From NCBI RefSeq assembly GCF_001988955.1, contig NZ_CP014263.1, forward strand, positions 5,684,501 through 5,748,500: a stretch of 64,000 nt of DNA, read 5' to 3'. Source of the stretch: Spirosoma montaniterrae (GTDB lineage: Bacteria; Bacteroidota; Bacteroidia; Cytophagales; Spirosomataceae). The first letter of the stretch is position 1. Each line of letters starts with the position of its first letter. The position numbers were made by a program, and so were the translations under genes. The notes beneath the pieces are model-generated. The model saw only the letters and a program-made list of their open reading frames with translations. It had not been told where the DNA came from and did not search any database. Below are positions 24,657 to 34,015 of the stretch, one piece after another.

Positions 24657-27533
24657 ATGCCCAAAAATTCTGCCATCCGCTCGGTTCTGATTATTGGCTC
24701 CGGCCCCATTGTTATCGGTCAGGCGTGTGAGTTCGACTACGCCGGTTCGCAGGCTGCCCGCTCCATCCGCGACGAAGGTATCGAGGTCAGTCTGATCAAC
24801 TCCAATCCGGCTACGATCATGACCGACCCGATCAATGCCGACCACGTGTATCTGCTGCCGCTCGAAAAGAAGTCTATCGTCGAAATCCTGAAAAAACATC
24901 AGGACATGGGCAGGCCCATCGACGCGGTGCTGCCCACAATGGGCGGGCAAACGGCCCTCAACCTCGCCATCGACTGCGAGAAGGCGGGTATCTGGCAGAA
25001 ATACGGCGTCAAAATTATCGGCGTCGACATCAAAGCCATCGAAACTACCGAAGACCGCGAAAAATTCCGGCTGCTGATGCTTCAGTTAGGTGCCGGGGTT
25101 TGTAAAGGACGCACGGCCCGGTCGTTTCTGGAAGGGAAAGAAATTGCCCAGGAAATCGGGTTTCCGCTGGTTATCAGACCGTCGTTTACGCTCGGCGGTA
25201 CGGGGGGCGGCTTCGTGAATACGCCCGAAGAGTTCGATAAAGCCCTGACACACGGCCTGCACGCATCGCCCGTACACGAGGTGCTGGTAGAACAGAGCGT
25301 GATGGGCTGGAAAGAATACGAGCTTGAACTCCTGCGCGATAATAACGGGAACTTCATTATCATCTGCTCCATCGAGAACTTCGACCCGATGGGCATACAC
25401 ACCGGCGACAGCATTACGGTGGCCCCGGCCATGACCCTGCCCGACACGCTGTACCAGCAAATGCGCGACCTCGCCATTCGGGTTATGGGCGGCATTGGGC
25501 AGTTTGCGGGTGGGTGCAACATCCAGTTCTCGGTGAACCCGCAAACCGACGACATCATTGTTATTGAGGTGAATCCGCGCGTAAGCCGGTCGTCGGCACT
25601 GGCATCGAAAGCAACGGGCTATCCCATCGCCAAGATTGCCGCCAAAATGGCTGTTGGCTACAATTTGGACGAACTTATCAACCCGATTACGGGCACGACT
25701 TCGGCCTTTTTTGAACCCGCCATCGACTACGTAATTGTAAAGGTTCCGCGCTGGAACTTCGACAAATTTCCGGGAGCCGACCGTTCGCTGGGCCTGCAAA
25801 TGAAGTCGGTGGGCGAGGCAATGGGCATTGGCCGCAACTTCCAGGAAGCTTTGCAAAAAGCCTGTCAGAGTCTGGAAATCCGGCGCAATGGCCTCGGTGC
25901 CGACGGGCGTGAATTGAACGACCGCGAAGCACTGACCAAAAGCCTGGCACACCCAAGCTGGAACCGGCTGTTCCACATCTACGATGCTTTTAAAGCCGGA
26001 ATGTCGTTCCGCACGATTCAGCAACTGACCAAAATAGACCCCTGGTTTTTGCATCAGATCGAAGAACTGATTCTGCTCGAACGCGAAATTCAGCAGTACG
26101 ATCTGGACGATCTGCCGCCCGAACTGCTCCGCACGGCCAAGCAAAAAGGCTATGCCGACCGGCAACTGGCGCACCTGTTGCAGGTGAAAGAAAGTAAGAT
26201 TTATCAGTACCGGCAGCAGCACAACATCCGGCGGGTGTTTAAATGCGTGGATACCTGTGCGGCTGAGTTCGAGGCCAAAACGCCGTATTACTACTCGACG
26301 TTCAACAATCAGTTGCCCATCACCCAGGACCGGCCCGAACCCGTATCCGACCTGCCCGGCAACGAATCGATCCGCTCGAACCGCAAGAAAGTGGTGGTGC
26401 TGGGTTCTGGCCCGAACCGCATCGGGCAGGGTATCGAGTTCGATTATTCGTGCGTTCACGGGGTGTTGGCCGCCAAAGAAGCTGGTTATGAGACCATCAT
26501 GATCAACTGCAACCCCGAAACCGTTTCGACCGACCCAGATATTGCCGACAAGCTGTATTTCGAGCCGGTGTTCTGGGAACACGTTCACGCCATTATCATG
26601 CACGAGCAACCGGAGGGCGTAATTGTGCAGTTGGGCGGGCAAACGGCACTGAAAATGGCCGAGAAACTGACCCGTTACGGTATCAAAATCATTGGCACAA
26701 GCTGGGAAGCACTCGACTTGGCTGAAGACCGGGGCCACTTCTCCGACATGCTTCGCAAGCTCGACATTCCGTATCCGAAGTTCGGGACGGTGCGCGAAGC
26801 CGAAGCCGCCATCGAACTCTCACGCGAGCTGGGTTTCCCGCTGCTGGTACGGCCCAGCTATGTATTGGGCGGGCAGTCGATGAAGATTGTGATTAATGAA
26901 GAGGAATTGGAAAGCCACGTGATGAAGATTTTGCAGGATATTCCCGACAACAACATCCTGCTCGATCACTTCCTCGAAAACGCCATCGAAGCCGAAGCCG
27001 ACGCCATCTGCGACGGAGAAGACGTGTATATCATCGGTATCATGGAACACATCGAACCGGCGGGCATCCACTCCGGCGATTCCTACGCCGTGTTGCCGCC
27101 CTTTGACCTGAGCGAGAACGTGATTCGGCAAATTGAGGAATATACAACGAAAATTGCCGTGGCGTTGGAGACTAAAGGGCTGATTAACATCCAGTTCGCC
27201 ATCAAAAACGAACAGGTGTACGTGATTGAAGCCAACCCCCGCGCCAGCCGCACAGTGCCGTTCATCTGCAAAGCTTACCAGGAACCTTACGTGAACTACG
27301 CCACAAAGGTGATGCTGGGCGACAAGAAGGTAAAAGATTTCGATTTCAAGCCCGTAAAGAAGGGTTACGCCATCAAGATTCCGGTATTCTCGTTCAACAA
27401 ATTCCCGAACGTAAACAAGGAACTCGGCCCCGAAATGAAATCAACTGGCGAAGGCATCTATTTCATCGACGATTTGCAGGACGATTTCTTCCAAAAGGTG
27501 TACTCGGAGCGGAATTTGTATCTGAGCCGGTAA
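24657..27533 (+). CDS. carB: Carbamoyl-phosphate synthase large subunit, without allosteric domain
   Basis: Makes carbamoyl phosphate for arginine and pyrimidine synthesis; 958 residues from the ATG at 24657 (MPKNSAIRSVLIIGSGP). Both ATP-grasp halves are present: first with RPSFTLGGTGGGFV and IEVNPRVSRSSALASKATG, second beginning VVVLGSGPNRIGQGIEFDYS with RPSYVLGGQSM and IEANPRASRTVPF. The protein stops just after the second ATP-grasp domain (GPEMKSTGEGIYF), so the roughly 130-residue MGS-like allosteric domain of the Escherichia coli enzyme is absent. I believe such short forms occur in other Bacteroidota. carA is not in the window. Confidence 0.96.
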   Translation: MPKNSAIRSVLIIGSGPIVIGQACEFDYAGSQAARSIRDEGIEVSLINSNPATIMTDPINADHVYLLPLEKKSIVEILKKHQDMGRPIDAVLPTMGGQTALNLAIDCEKAGIWQKYGVKIIGVDIKAIETTEDREKFRLLMLQLGAGVCKGRTARSFLEGKEIAQEIGFPLVIRPSFTLGGTGGGFVNTPEEFDKALTHGLHASPVHEVLVEQSVMGWKEYELELLRDNNGNFIIICSIENFDPMGIHTGDSITVAPAMTLPDTLYQQMRDLAIRVMGGIGQFAGGCNIQFSVNPQTDDIIVIEVNPRVSRSSALASKATGYPIAKIAAKMAVGYNLDELINPITGTTSAFFEPAIDYVIVKVPRWNFDKFPGADRSLGLQMKSVGEAMGIGRNFQEALQKACQSLEIRRNGLGADGRELNDREALTKSLAHPSWNRLFHIYDAFKAGMSFRTIQQLTKIDPWFLHQIEELILLEREIQQYDLDDLPPELLRTAKQKGYADRQLAHLLQVKESKIYQYRQQHNIRRVFKCVDTCAAEFEAKTPYYYSTFNNQLPITQDRPEPVSDLPGNESIRSNRKKVVVLGSGPNRIGQGIEFDYSCVHGVLAAKEAGYETIMINCNPETVSTDPDIADKLYFEPVFWEHVHAIIMHEQPEGVIVQLGGQTALKMAEKLTRYGIKIIGTSWEALDLAEDRGHFSDMLRKLDIPYPKFGTVREAEAAIELSRELGFPLLVRPSYVLGGQSMKIVINEEELESHVMKILQDIPDNNILLDHFLENAIEAEADAICDGEDVYIIGIMEHIEPAGIHSGDSYAVLPPFDLSENVIRQIEEYTTKIAVALETKGLINIQFAIKNEQVYVIEANPRASRTVPFICKAYQEPYVNYATKVMLGDKKVKDFDFKPVKKGYAIKIPVFSFNKFPNVNKELGPEMKSTGEGIYFIDDLQDDFFQKVYSERNLYLSR

Positions 27534-27538
27534 AAACT

Positions 27539-27641
27539 AAAGGGGAACACGGATTGAACGGATGGGGCGGATTGACACAGATTTTTAACATAAAGAAATC
27601 TGTGTCAATCCGCCCCATCCGTTCAATCCGTGTTCCCCTTT
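27539..27641. repeat. Perfect 46-bp inverted repeat between carB and a DUF4394 gene
   Basis: Arms 27539-27584 and 27596-27641 match at all 46 positions around an 11-base loop. Key words are GGGGAACACGGATTGAACGG and CGGATTGACACAGATTT. It is the cleanest member of the long inverted repeat set, and the same words recur in the degenerate repeat at 52081. It lies between convergent genes and reaches within 6 bp of each stop codon. Confidence 0.97.
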
Positions 27642-27646
27642 ACTCC

Positions 27647-29200
27647 TTAAAAACCTAACCCCAGCGCGAAGCCGCGAACCGTTGGGTTGCCGGGTAGCGC
27701 AATGCCGTTAGAAGCCTGACCCGTGGTTAAGTTGATGCTGTAGATACGGGTTGTGCCGCCCGAACGGAGCAGGGCATACGCCGAATTGCTCGTACCGCCA
27801 ATATCGAAGCCGTTACCACCTTCAATGGGTATGCCCAATGACCCAACGGCTACTAATCCACCAGCGTTCGGCGGGTCCTGACGCATCAGCATTGCATTCT
27901 CGGTGCGGGTGTCAATGTCGAAGAGCACCGTGCTGGTAGTACCGGCAAAGTTGTTGGTGTAGGCTGCCGCCGTTACATTGGGCGAACCCGGATTCAGATT
28001 ACCATCAACCGCTGTAACAGTGCCGTCATTGGGGTTAAGCCGCAGATTCTGACCCGAATTAGTCACTAACCGAATACGGTCGACCATCGGATTGAAGTCA
28101 AAGCCACGGTCATTGCCCGATAGTGACGCTGCAAATGGTCCTGACCCAACAGGAGCAGCCGCGCCATTCGACGTATTAATCGTGTACAGGCGGTTGGTGC
28201 TACCCAATGCATACAATTGACCGTTGGCCGGGCGGAAATCGATGCCGAAAATCGTTTCGCCGTTTTGCAGACCCGTAATGGTTTTGCTGATTGGGTTCGG
28301 GTTGAGCGGATTAAAAATGAGCAGATTATTCAATCCATCGACGGTATAAGCCACCGGCTCGGTTGGAATGGCGATACCAATAAGGCTCAGGTTCGGCAGA
28401 TCGCTCAGCCGCTCGGCGCGGCCACTCATCAGGTCAATTTGGTAAAAACCCTGCGTAGTGCCGCTAATCAGGATTGCCACTGCACTGCCATCGGGGGCGA
28501 TGTCGAAGCTGCCCCGCCCGGCGATGTCAATGCCGAGCGAACCAACTTCGGCCAGCCCACCCGCGTTCGGCGGATCCTGACGATACAATTTGTCGGTAAG
28601 CGGGTCAATGTCGTACAGTATGGTGCTGGTGACGCCCGCCCGGTTGTTGGTGTACGCTACTCCGTTGATGGCAACCGGAGCCGGGCCGTTGATGGAACCG
28701 TCAACAACCATCACAGTGCCGGTTTCGGGGTTCAGTCGCAGGTTCTGCCCCCGGTTGGTTACTAACCGAAGGCGGTCGACGGTAGGATTGAAATCAATCG
28801 AAACCACGTCGCCGGCAACGGGCGGCATAAACGGCCCCATGCCTACCATCCGGGCCGCGCCTGTGTTGGGGTTGATGGTGTATAGCCGACTGCCATCGCT
28901 AACGCCGTACAGTTGCCCCGTTGCCGGGCGGAAGTCTATCGATTGCAACCGCTCACCACTCGCCAGTCCGGTAATTGTGGTGGTAGCCAGTGCGGAAGTT
29001 GGATTCTGCGAGTTTAACAGCAACAACTGATTGTTGTCGGTTAGGGCGTAGAAGGTGAAATTGGCCGACAGCCGCGCCTGGGCCGCACCTAATTCGGCCC
29101 GCGAGTCAATAAGCTGCTCTTCCTTACAGGCATTGAGCATGAGCAGTGAGCCGATAGCGAGCAAGGCAGCTACAGGGCGTAGGTTTTTCAGAACACGCAT
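27647..29200 (-). CDS. Lipoprotein with two DUF4394 domains
   Basis: 517 residues. Lipobox MLNAC at Cys25 after a clean signal peptide. Two tandem copies of DUF4394 (about 48-275 and 280-515) each carry IDFRPATGQLYG or IDFRPANGQLYAL, a VDRLRLVTN or VDRIRLVTN strand, GQNLRLNP, a DPPNAGGL segment and a closing GSLGI. The fold is presumably beta-propeller-like. Surface or periplasmic location; function not known. The repeat halves are about half identical by eye, suggesting an old internal duplication. Confidence 0.88.
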   Translation of the reverse strand: MRVLKNLRPVAALLAIGSLLMLNACKEEQLIDSRAELGAAQARLSANFTFYALTDNNQLLLLNSQNPTSALATTTITGLASGERLQSIDFRPATGQLYGVSDGSRLYTINPNTGAARMVGMGPFMPPVAGDVVSIDFNPTVDRLRLVTNRGQNLRLNPETGTVMVVDGSINGPAPVAINGVAYTNNRAGVTSTILYDIDPLTDKLYRQDPPNAGGLAEVGSLGIDIAGRGSFDIAPDGSAVAILISGTTQGFYQIDLMSGRAERLSDLPNLSLIGIAIPTEPVAYTVDGLNNLLIFNPLNPNPISKTITGLQNGETIFGIDFRPANGQLYALGSTNRLYTINTSNGAAAPVGSGPFAASLSGNDRGFDFNPMVDRIRLVTNSGQNLRLNPNDGTVTAVDGNLNPGSPNVTAAAYTNNFAGTTSTVLFDIDTRTENAMLMRQDPPNAGGLVAVGSLGIPIEGGNGFDIGGTSNSAYALLRSGGTTRIYSINLTTGQASNGIALPGNPTVRGFALGLGF

Positions 29201-29333
29201 AGTCGTAGTTTTCTGGTTGAAACGTTTTGCATCGGTAAATCAGAAATTTAGAAACACCTGACTATACGTATGTTTGTAGCATCTGGATGTTGGCCTGCAC
29301 AAAAAGCCAGATAAATTGTTAGTATCTTATCGT

Positions 29334-30002
29334 ATGGAGAAACTCGAAGACGCCCCTAAATTCAAGTTCTGGAAAAGTCAGATTGAAGCTAACGGATTGA
29401 CAATAAATGGTATAAAAGATCATTTTATCAGGCGTCGGCACAACGGCGAGGTACTGTTTGCCATGCTTGAGTTAGATGCCGACACGCCCGAAGGCGATAA
29501 AATTCCGCCCGTCTGTTTTCTTAAAGGCCATGCTGCTTCGGTATTAGTGTGCCTGATTGATGACCAAACGGGCGAAAAATTTGTCGTATTGGTCAAGCAA
29601 CGGCGCATATCCGACGGTTCGCAAACCTACGAACACCCCGCCGGTATGGTCGATGCCGCCGATGACCCCGCCGATGTTGCCGCCCGCGAATTAGGCGAAG
29701 AAATCGGTCTGGAAGCTACCGCCACTGAACTGACCAAGTTGAACCCCCGGCTGTGGTTCCCCAGCACCGGCACGAGCGACGAAGCGATGCACTTCTTCTT
29801 CATCGAACGCACGATGCCCCGCGCCGAAATCATGGCATTTCACCACAAAAATATGGGTAACCATTCTGAATTTGAGCGAATTACAACGGCAGTAGCAACG
29901 CTTCCCGAAGCCCATAAATTAGTTAACAACGTAAACGGACTGCTTATTCACTTTCTTTATCTGAAGCACGTTGGTGATTACGAAACCATGAAGCGGCTTT
30001 AA
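29334..30002 (+). CDS. NUDIX hydrolase
   Basis: 222 residues from the ATG at 29334 (MEKLEDAPKF); a possible start at 29316 is less likely. Hydrolyses nucleoside diphosphate-linked substrates; resembles ADP-sugar pyrophosphatases. The NUDIX box is GMVDAADDPADVAARELGEE followed by IGL: the first Glu of GX5EX7REUXEEXGU is replaced by Asp, while the REUXEE core is intact. It is followed 4 bp later by a deaminase gene, forming a small nucleotide-metabolism pair. Confidence 0.87.
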   Translation: MEKLEDAPKFKFWKSQIEANGLTINGIKDHFIRRRHNGEVLFAMLELDADTPEGDKIPPVCFLKGHAASVLVCLIDDQTGEKFVVLVKQRRISDGSQTYEHPAGMVDAADDPADVAARELGEEIGLEATATELTKLNPRLWFPSTGTSDEAMHFFFIERTMPRAEIMAFHHKNMGNHSEFERITTAVATLPEAHKLVNNVNGLLIHFLYLKHVGDYETMKRL

Positions 30003-30006
30003 AACT

Positions 30007-30441
30007 ATGGACGAATTTATGCAGGAGGCCATTCGGCAGGCGCGGAAAAGCTTAGACGAAGGCGGTATTCCCATCGGCTCGGCACTGGTAAAAAATGGCG
30101 CATTGATGGCGTCGGGCCATAACAAACGGGTGCAGGAAGATAACCCGATTCTGCACGGCGAAATGGACTGCCTCAACAACGCCGGGCGTGTTGGGTCGTT
30201 TCGCGACACGGTTATTTACTCTACCCTGATGCCGTGCTACATGTGTGCCGGAACCATCGTACAGTTCAAAATTCCGAAAGTTATCGTCGGTGAATCGCGG
30301 ACATTTGCCGGTGCCCGCGAGTTTATGGAACAGCATGGCGTCGAAGTGGTTGACCTCGATTTGCCCGAATGCGTTGCCATGATGGAGCAGTTCATCGCCG
30401 AAAAACCAACCCTCTGGAATGAAGACATTGGCGAATTGTAA
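30007..30441 (+). CDS. Cytosine/guanine-type nucleoside deaminase
   Basis: 144-residue zinc-dependent deaminase of the CDA superfamily. Zinc ligands are His50 (in HGE, with catalytic Glu52), Cys77 and Cys80 (PCYMC). The overall sequence (GGIPIGSALV, TLMPCYMCAGTIVQF, GESRTFAGAREFM, EKPTLWNEDIGE) resembles fungal-type cytosine deaminases. It likely acts in pyrimidine salvage. Guanine deaminase activity cannot be excluded. It begins 4 bp after the NUDIX gene. Confidence 0.88.
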   Translation: MDEFMQEAIRQARKSLDEGGIPIGSALVKNGALMASGHNKRVQEDNPILHGEMDCLNNAGRVGSFRDTVIYSTLMPCYMCAGTIVQFKIPKVIVGESRTFAGAREFMEQHGVEVVDLDLPECVAMMEQFIAEKPTLWNEDIGEL

Positions 30442-30509
30442 TTGGCGTAATTCATAGCATGGTTACTAAATGGTAGGTGGTTCGTCTTATAGGCGAACGT
30501 CCTGTCATC

Positions 30510-31334
30510 ATGAAAACCCGCCACCGTTTTTGTCTGCTAATTGTCCTGCTTATAAACCACATAAGCACATTTGCCCAACGGTCGGCCTACTGGCACGAGA
30601 AGCCCGGAACGTGGCTGCTGAATGTTGGCACAGGAGCTACCCGATATGCTGGCGATCTGGCCGAAGCCGGTAATCTGGCGCATCTGCAACTGGGCGCGGC
30701 TCTGGGTGTGGCCGGAACGTACCGCGCCACGCAACGGCTCTCGTGGCGGGCCGAAGCGCAACTGTACTACGTTTACGGCTGGCAGAAATACACCCGAAAT
30801 TATTATAACAACCTCTCGTTCAATAGCCTGAATCCCGATGTTTGGGCGGGGATTCAGTTCGATTTCTGGCCTGTAAACGACCCCCACCGGGCTACTATCC
30901 CGTATGCTATGGCAGGTGTGGGACTTACCCATATAACGCCTAAAGCCCGTTATGAAGGCCAGAACTATAGTTTACCTCAATTTGAAACAGAAGGCGTTGC
31001 CTACAACCGGCTGCCACTTATTATTCGCTACGGGGTTGGTTTGCCAATGCTGTCGACCGAACGGCTAAGGTTTCATCTTGAAGGCACCTATACGCACGTT
31101 TTGAGCGACTATTTCGACGACGTTAGCTCGATATACATCGACCGAAGTAACATGACCCCGCTCGGTGCAGCCTTGACCGACCGACGCGCCGAACTTGGTA
31201 CAACGCTCAACCGACCCGGCGAACAGCGGGGCAATACGGGTAAAAATGACGGTTACTTTGTGTTGAGTGGTCGGTTGGTTGTTGTCATCATTACGCCACA
31301 GCAACGCAATTACCGGCGCATGTTCGGGCGTTAG
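30510..31334 (+). CDS. Outer-membrane beta-barrel-like protein
   Basis: 274 residues from the ATG at 30510 (MKTRHRFCLL). Signal peptide ends near STFAQ. The rest alternates polar and aromatic strands (TWLLNVGTGATRYAGDLAE, LSWRAEAQLYYVYGWQKYTR, YAMAGVGLTHITPKARY, FHLEGTYTHVLSDYFDDV), as in Bacteroidota DUF6089-like porin-fold proteins. The chain ends with RNYRRMFGR rather than the usual aromatic last residue. Function unknown. Confidence 0.72.
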   Translation: MKTRHRFCLLIVLLINHISTFAQRSAYWHEKPGTWLLNVGTGATRYAGDLAEAGNLAHLQLGAALGVAGTYRATQRLSWRAEAQLYYVYGWQKYTRNYYNNLSFNSLNPDVWAGIQFDFWPVNDPHRATIPYAMAGVGLTHITPKARYEGQNYSLPQFETEGVAYNRLPLIIRYGVGLPMLSTERLRFHLEGTYTHVLSDYFDDVSSIYIDRSNMTPLGAALTDRRAELGTTLNRPGEQRGNTGKNDGYFVLSGRLVVVIITPQQRNYRRMFGR

Positions 31335-31354
31335 GGTTTTGGGGGCTTTTGCCG

Positions 31355-31362
31355 TATTTTTG
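31355..31362 (+). promoter_or_regulatory. -7 element for the polyprenyl synthase gene
   Basis: TATTTTTG at 31355-31362 fits TAnnTTTG and lies 23 bp before the ATG. It sits inside a possible hairpin (GGGTTTTGGGGGC at 31334-31346 with GGCCCCAAACCC at 31362-31373) that may also end the preceding transcript. No TTG box at the right spacing was seen. Confidence 0.4.
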
Positions 31363-31385
31363 GCCCCAAACCCACTCGACTACTA

Positions 31386-32357
31386 ATGAATCCAGCCGTT
31401 TTTATTGAGGCCATTCAAGCAGAACTTCAACGCACTAAATACGGGCAGTACCCTCCCGAACTGTATGACCCCATTCGGTATATCATGAGCCTCGGCGGCA
31501 AACGAATGCGTCCGCTGCTGACCCTCATGGCAACCTATCTTTTCACCGACGACTGGAAACAGGCCATTCGGCCCGCGCTGGGTGTGGAGGTCTTTCACAA
31601 TTTCACGCTCATGCACGACGACATCATGGACCAGGCTCCACTGCGTCGGGGGCAACCAACCGTGCATGAACGCTGGAACGCCAATATTGCCATTCTATCG
31701 GGCGATGTGATGCTGGTGAACGCTTACGAACTGCTGCTCGACGTGGCTCCCGACAAGCTCAAAGCCGTGATGAGTCGCTTTAACCGTACAGCCGCCGAGG
31801 TCTGCGAAGGACAACAGATGGATATGAATTTCGAGACGCGGTGGGACGTGACCGAAGCCGAATACATCGACATGATCCGGCTGAAAACGTCGGTGTTGCT
31901 TGGCTACGCGCTCGAACTCGGTGGCCTGATTGCCGGTGCCGACGCCGAAACTAACCGGCATCTGTACGAAGGGGGCGTAAACATTGGCATTGGCTTTCAG
32001 TTGAAAGATGACCTGCTCGACGTGTACGGCGACCCGGCCAAATTCGGCAAACAAGTGGGGGGCGATATTCTGGCGAATAAAAAAACCTTTCTGCTCATCG
32101 AAGCCCTCGAAAAAGCTACCGGCCCGCTCAACGATGAACTGAACGGCTGGCTTACCAAAACTGAGTTCGACAAAGCCGAAAAAGTACAGGCCGTAACGGC
32201 CATTTATGACCAGTTAGGTATTCGGCAGATTACCGAACAGCGTATCAATGCATATTTTGCACGCGGCTTTGCCAACTTCGACCAACTTAAGGCCGACCCC
32301 ACCCGCCGACTCCTGCTTACCCAATTCGCTCGTCAGTTAGTCGAGCGTGAAAGCTAA
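31386..32357 (+). CDS. Polyprenyl (farnesyl/geranylgeranyl-type) diphosphate synthase
   Basis: 323 residues; head-to-tail condensation of isopentenyl diphosphate for quinone and carotenoid precursors, cytoplasmic. The first Asp-rich motif is LMHDDIMDQAPLRRG and the second is FQLKDDLLDVYGD; GGKRMRP at the N-terminus and the QMDMNF segment match the family. Chain length cannot be fixed. It overlaps or abuts the rhomboid gene (7 bp between stop and the preferred ATG at 32365). Confidence 0.94.
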   Translation: MNPAVFIEAIQAELQRTKYGQYPPELYDPIRYIMSLGGKRMRPLLTLMATYLFTDDWKQAIRPALGVEVFHNFTLMHDDIMDQAPLRRGQPTVHERWNANIAILSGDVMLVNAYELLLDVAPDKLKAVMSRFNRTAAEVCEGQQMDMNFETRWDVTEAEYIDMIRLKTSVLLGYALELGGLIAGADAETNRHLYEGGVNIGIGFQLKDDLLDVYGDPAKFGKQVGGDILANKKTFLLIEALEKATGPLNDELNGWLTKTEFDKAEKVQAVTAIYDQLGIRQITEQRINAYFARGFANFDQLKADPTRRLLLTQFARQLVERES

Positions 32358-32364
32358 ACATCAC

Positions 32365-32988
32365 ATGAACATTACCCTTGTTATTATACTCGTTACCGTT
32401 GGCGTGAGCCTGGCAGCCTGGAACAATCCGGCTCTGATGAGTCGCTGGATTATGAATCCCTATCAGGTCATGAACCGGGGGCAATATTACCGGCTGCTGA
32501 CATCCGGGTTTCTGCACGCCGACTGGGGCCACCTGCTGTTCAACATGCTGAGTCTGTATTTTTTCGGCGGTTTTATCGAGCAGGTTTTTGCCTACCTGTT
32601 TGGTGGCAACGGCGGGCTGTATCTGATTGGCTTTTATTTAGTCGGAATTGTTGTGTCTGATATTCCAACGTTGCTGAAGCACCGGAACAACCCCAGCTAT
32701 AACTCACTGGGCGCGTCGGGGGGCGTATCGGCCATTTTGTTTGCGGCTATCCTGTTCCGGCCCCTAACGCCGATCTACTTGTTCTTCATTCCGATTGGCA
32801 TTCCCGGCTTTATTTTCGGAGCGTTATATCTGGCATATTCCTACTACGAAGCCCGGCGTGGCTACGGCAACGTGAATCACGACGCGCACTTTTACGGAGC
32901 TGTGTTCGGTGTGTTGTTTATGATTGTGGTATACCCCGAAGTAGTGCCGCAGTTCTTCGATCAGGTGTCGGGCTGGCGGCTTTTCTAA
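32365..32988 (+). CDS. Rhomboid family intramembrane serine protease
   Basis: 207 residues from the ATG at 32365; a start at 32347 would overlap the synthase stop. Six transmembrane helices by eye. The catalytic dyad is Ser118 in GASGG and His175 in HFYGAVFG; the HADWGHLLFNM loop (L1 His-Asn region) is also present. Inner-membrane protease; substrates unknown. It lies 3 bp upstream of a LytTR regulator gene, so the two may be cotranscribed. Confidence 0.93.
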   Translation: MNITLVIILVTVGVSLAAWNNPALMSRWIMNPYQVMNRGQYYRLLTSGFLHADWGHLLFNMLSLYFFGGFIEQVFAYLFGGNGGLYLIGFYLVGIVVSDIPTLLKHRNNPSYNSLGASGGVSAILFAAILFRPLTPIYLFFIPIGIPGFIFGALYLAYSYYEARRGYGNVNHDAHFYGAVFGVLFMIVVYPEVVPQFFDQVSGWRLF

Positions 32989-32991
32989 ACC

Positions 32992-33879
32992 ATGTTTAAG
33001 TTACTCGCACAGCCGTACCCAACCGAAGAATCGCTACGACGCCGATTGCTGAAATCATTTACTATTGGGGCGTTTGTGGGCCTGTTCTTGTTGCTTTTTC
33101 AGCCGTTTGGTATCGATGACTGGCAAACCGATGCCAAAGTCTGGAAAGTGCTGGGTTTTGGAGCCGTAACGTTGGCGGTGTTGCTGCTGAACTGGTTTGC
33201 GCTGCCTGCGTTGTTTCCCCGGTTCTTCTCAGATGCTCAATGGACCGTTGGCCGCGAAATTGTGCGGGTATTGTCGTTCATTCTGGCGATTGCGATTGGT
33301 AACGGGCTATACATGAACTGGCTGTTCAACCGGCATCCTACAATTGGGAGCTGGCTTTGGATAATTGGCGTTACATTTCTGATTGGCATCTTCCCCACGG
33401 TTGGGTCTATCATGCTCAACTACATTATTCAATTGCGTCGCTACAGCCGCTCAGCCGCCACGCTTAACCCAGTTGCACACAACACCGCCGAATCAACACT
33501 CCAAACCGAAACGGCATCGCCCCCGCCCCTGAGCGATACGCTGACATTATTGGCTGACAATGAAAAAGATACGCTGACGCTCGAACCGGCTAAGTTGCTC
33601 TTTATCGAATCAAGCGATAATTACTGCACGGTCGTTTATCTGAAAAACGACAAGCCCGCCAAGGTTCTGCTACGAAGCAGCCTGAGCCGCATGGCCGACC
33701 AAATTCAGCGACCCCACATTGTTCGCTGCCACCGGTCTTATATCGTTAACCTCGACCGGGTAGAGCGCGTGACGGGCAACGCGCAGGGCTACAAACTACA
33801 CCTCCTCGACGGGCAGTTTGCCTTGCCTGTTTCGCGTCAGTACAACGATACGCTCGTAGCCGAACTGAAGGCGTTGTAA
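32992..33879 (+). CDS. Membrane-bound LytTR DNA-binding regulator
   Basis: 295 residues. Four transmembrane helices fill residues 24-150 (AFVGLFLLLFQPFG, GAVTLAVLLLNWFALP, VLSFILAIAIGNGL, WIIGVTFLIGIFPTV). After a Pro-rich linker a LytTR domain spans about 185-295: LLFIESSDNYCTVVY, LLRSSLSRM, IVRCHRSYIVNL and PVSRQY are the family's DNA-contact motifs. It binds DNA from the membrane without a receiver domain. An intrinsic terminator follows at 33928. Confidence 0.93.
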   Translation: MFKLLAQPYPTEESLRRRLLKSFTIGAFVGLFLLLFQPFGIDDWQTDAKVWKVLGFGAVTLAVLLLNWFALPALFPRFFSDAQWTVGREIVRVLSFILAIAIGNGLYMNWLFNRHPTIGSWLWIIGVTFLIGIFPTVGSIMLNYIIQLRRYSRSAATLNPVAHNTAESTLQTETASPPPLSDTLTLLADNEKDTLTLEPAKLLFIESSDNYCTVVYLKNDKPAKVLLRSSLSRMADQIQRPHIVRCHRSYIVNLDRVERVTGNAQGYKLHLLDGQFALPVSRQYNDTLVAELKAL

Positions 33880-33927
33880 TTCACCTTTGTCATTCGTCCC
33901 AACCCACGTTCTTCTTTGCCAAATGCC

Positions 33928-33956
33928 CCAAACGGTGCCGTTTGGCCCTATTTTTT
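33928..33956 (+). terminator. Intrinsic terminator after the LytTR gene
   Basis: Palindrome CCAAACGG/CCGTTTGG at 33928-33945 followed by CCCTA and TTTTTT. Lies 49 bp after the stop codon. An ordinary rho-independent terminator. Confidence 0.75.
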
Positions 33957-34015
33957 GTTCGGAGTTTCTGAGCCGCTGTACGTTTGCATCATCAACCGCA
34001 ACCAACAAAACGGCT

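Noticed and set aside
25086..26738. 550-codon minus-strand frame inside carB
   Set aside because: Lies fully opposite conserved CarB sequence, is rich in Val/His/Gln shadow composition and has no motif.
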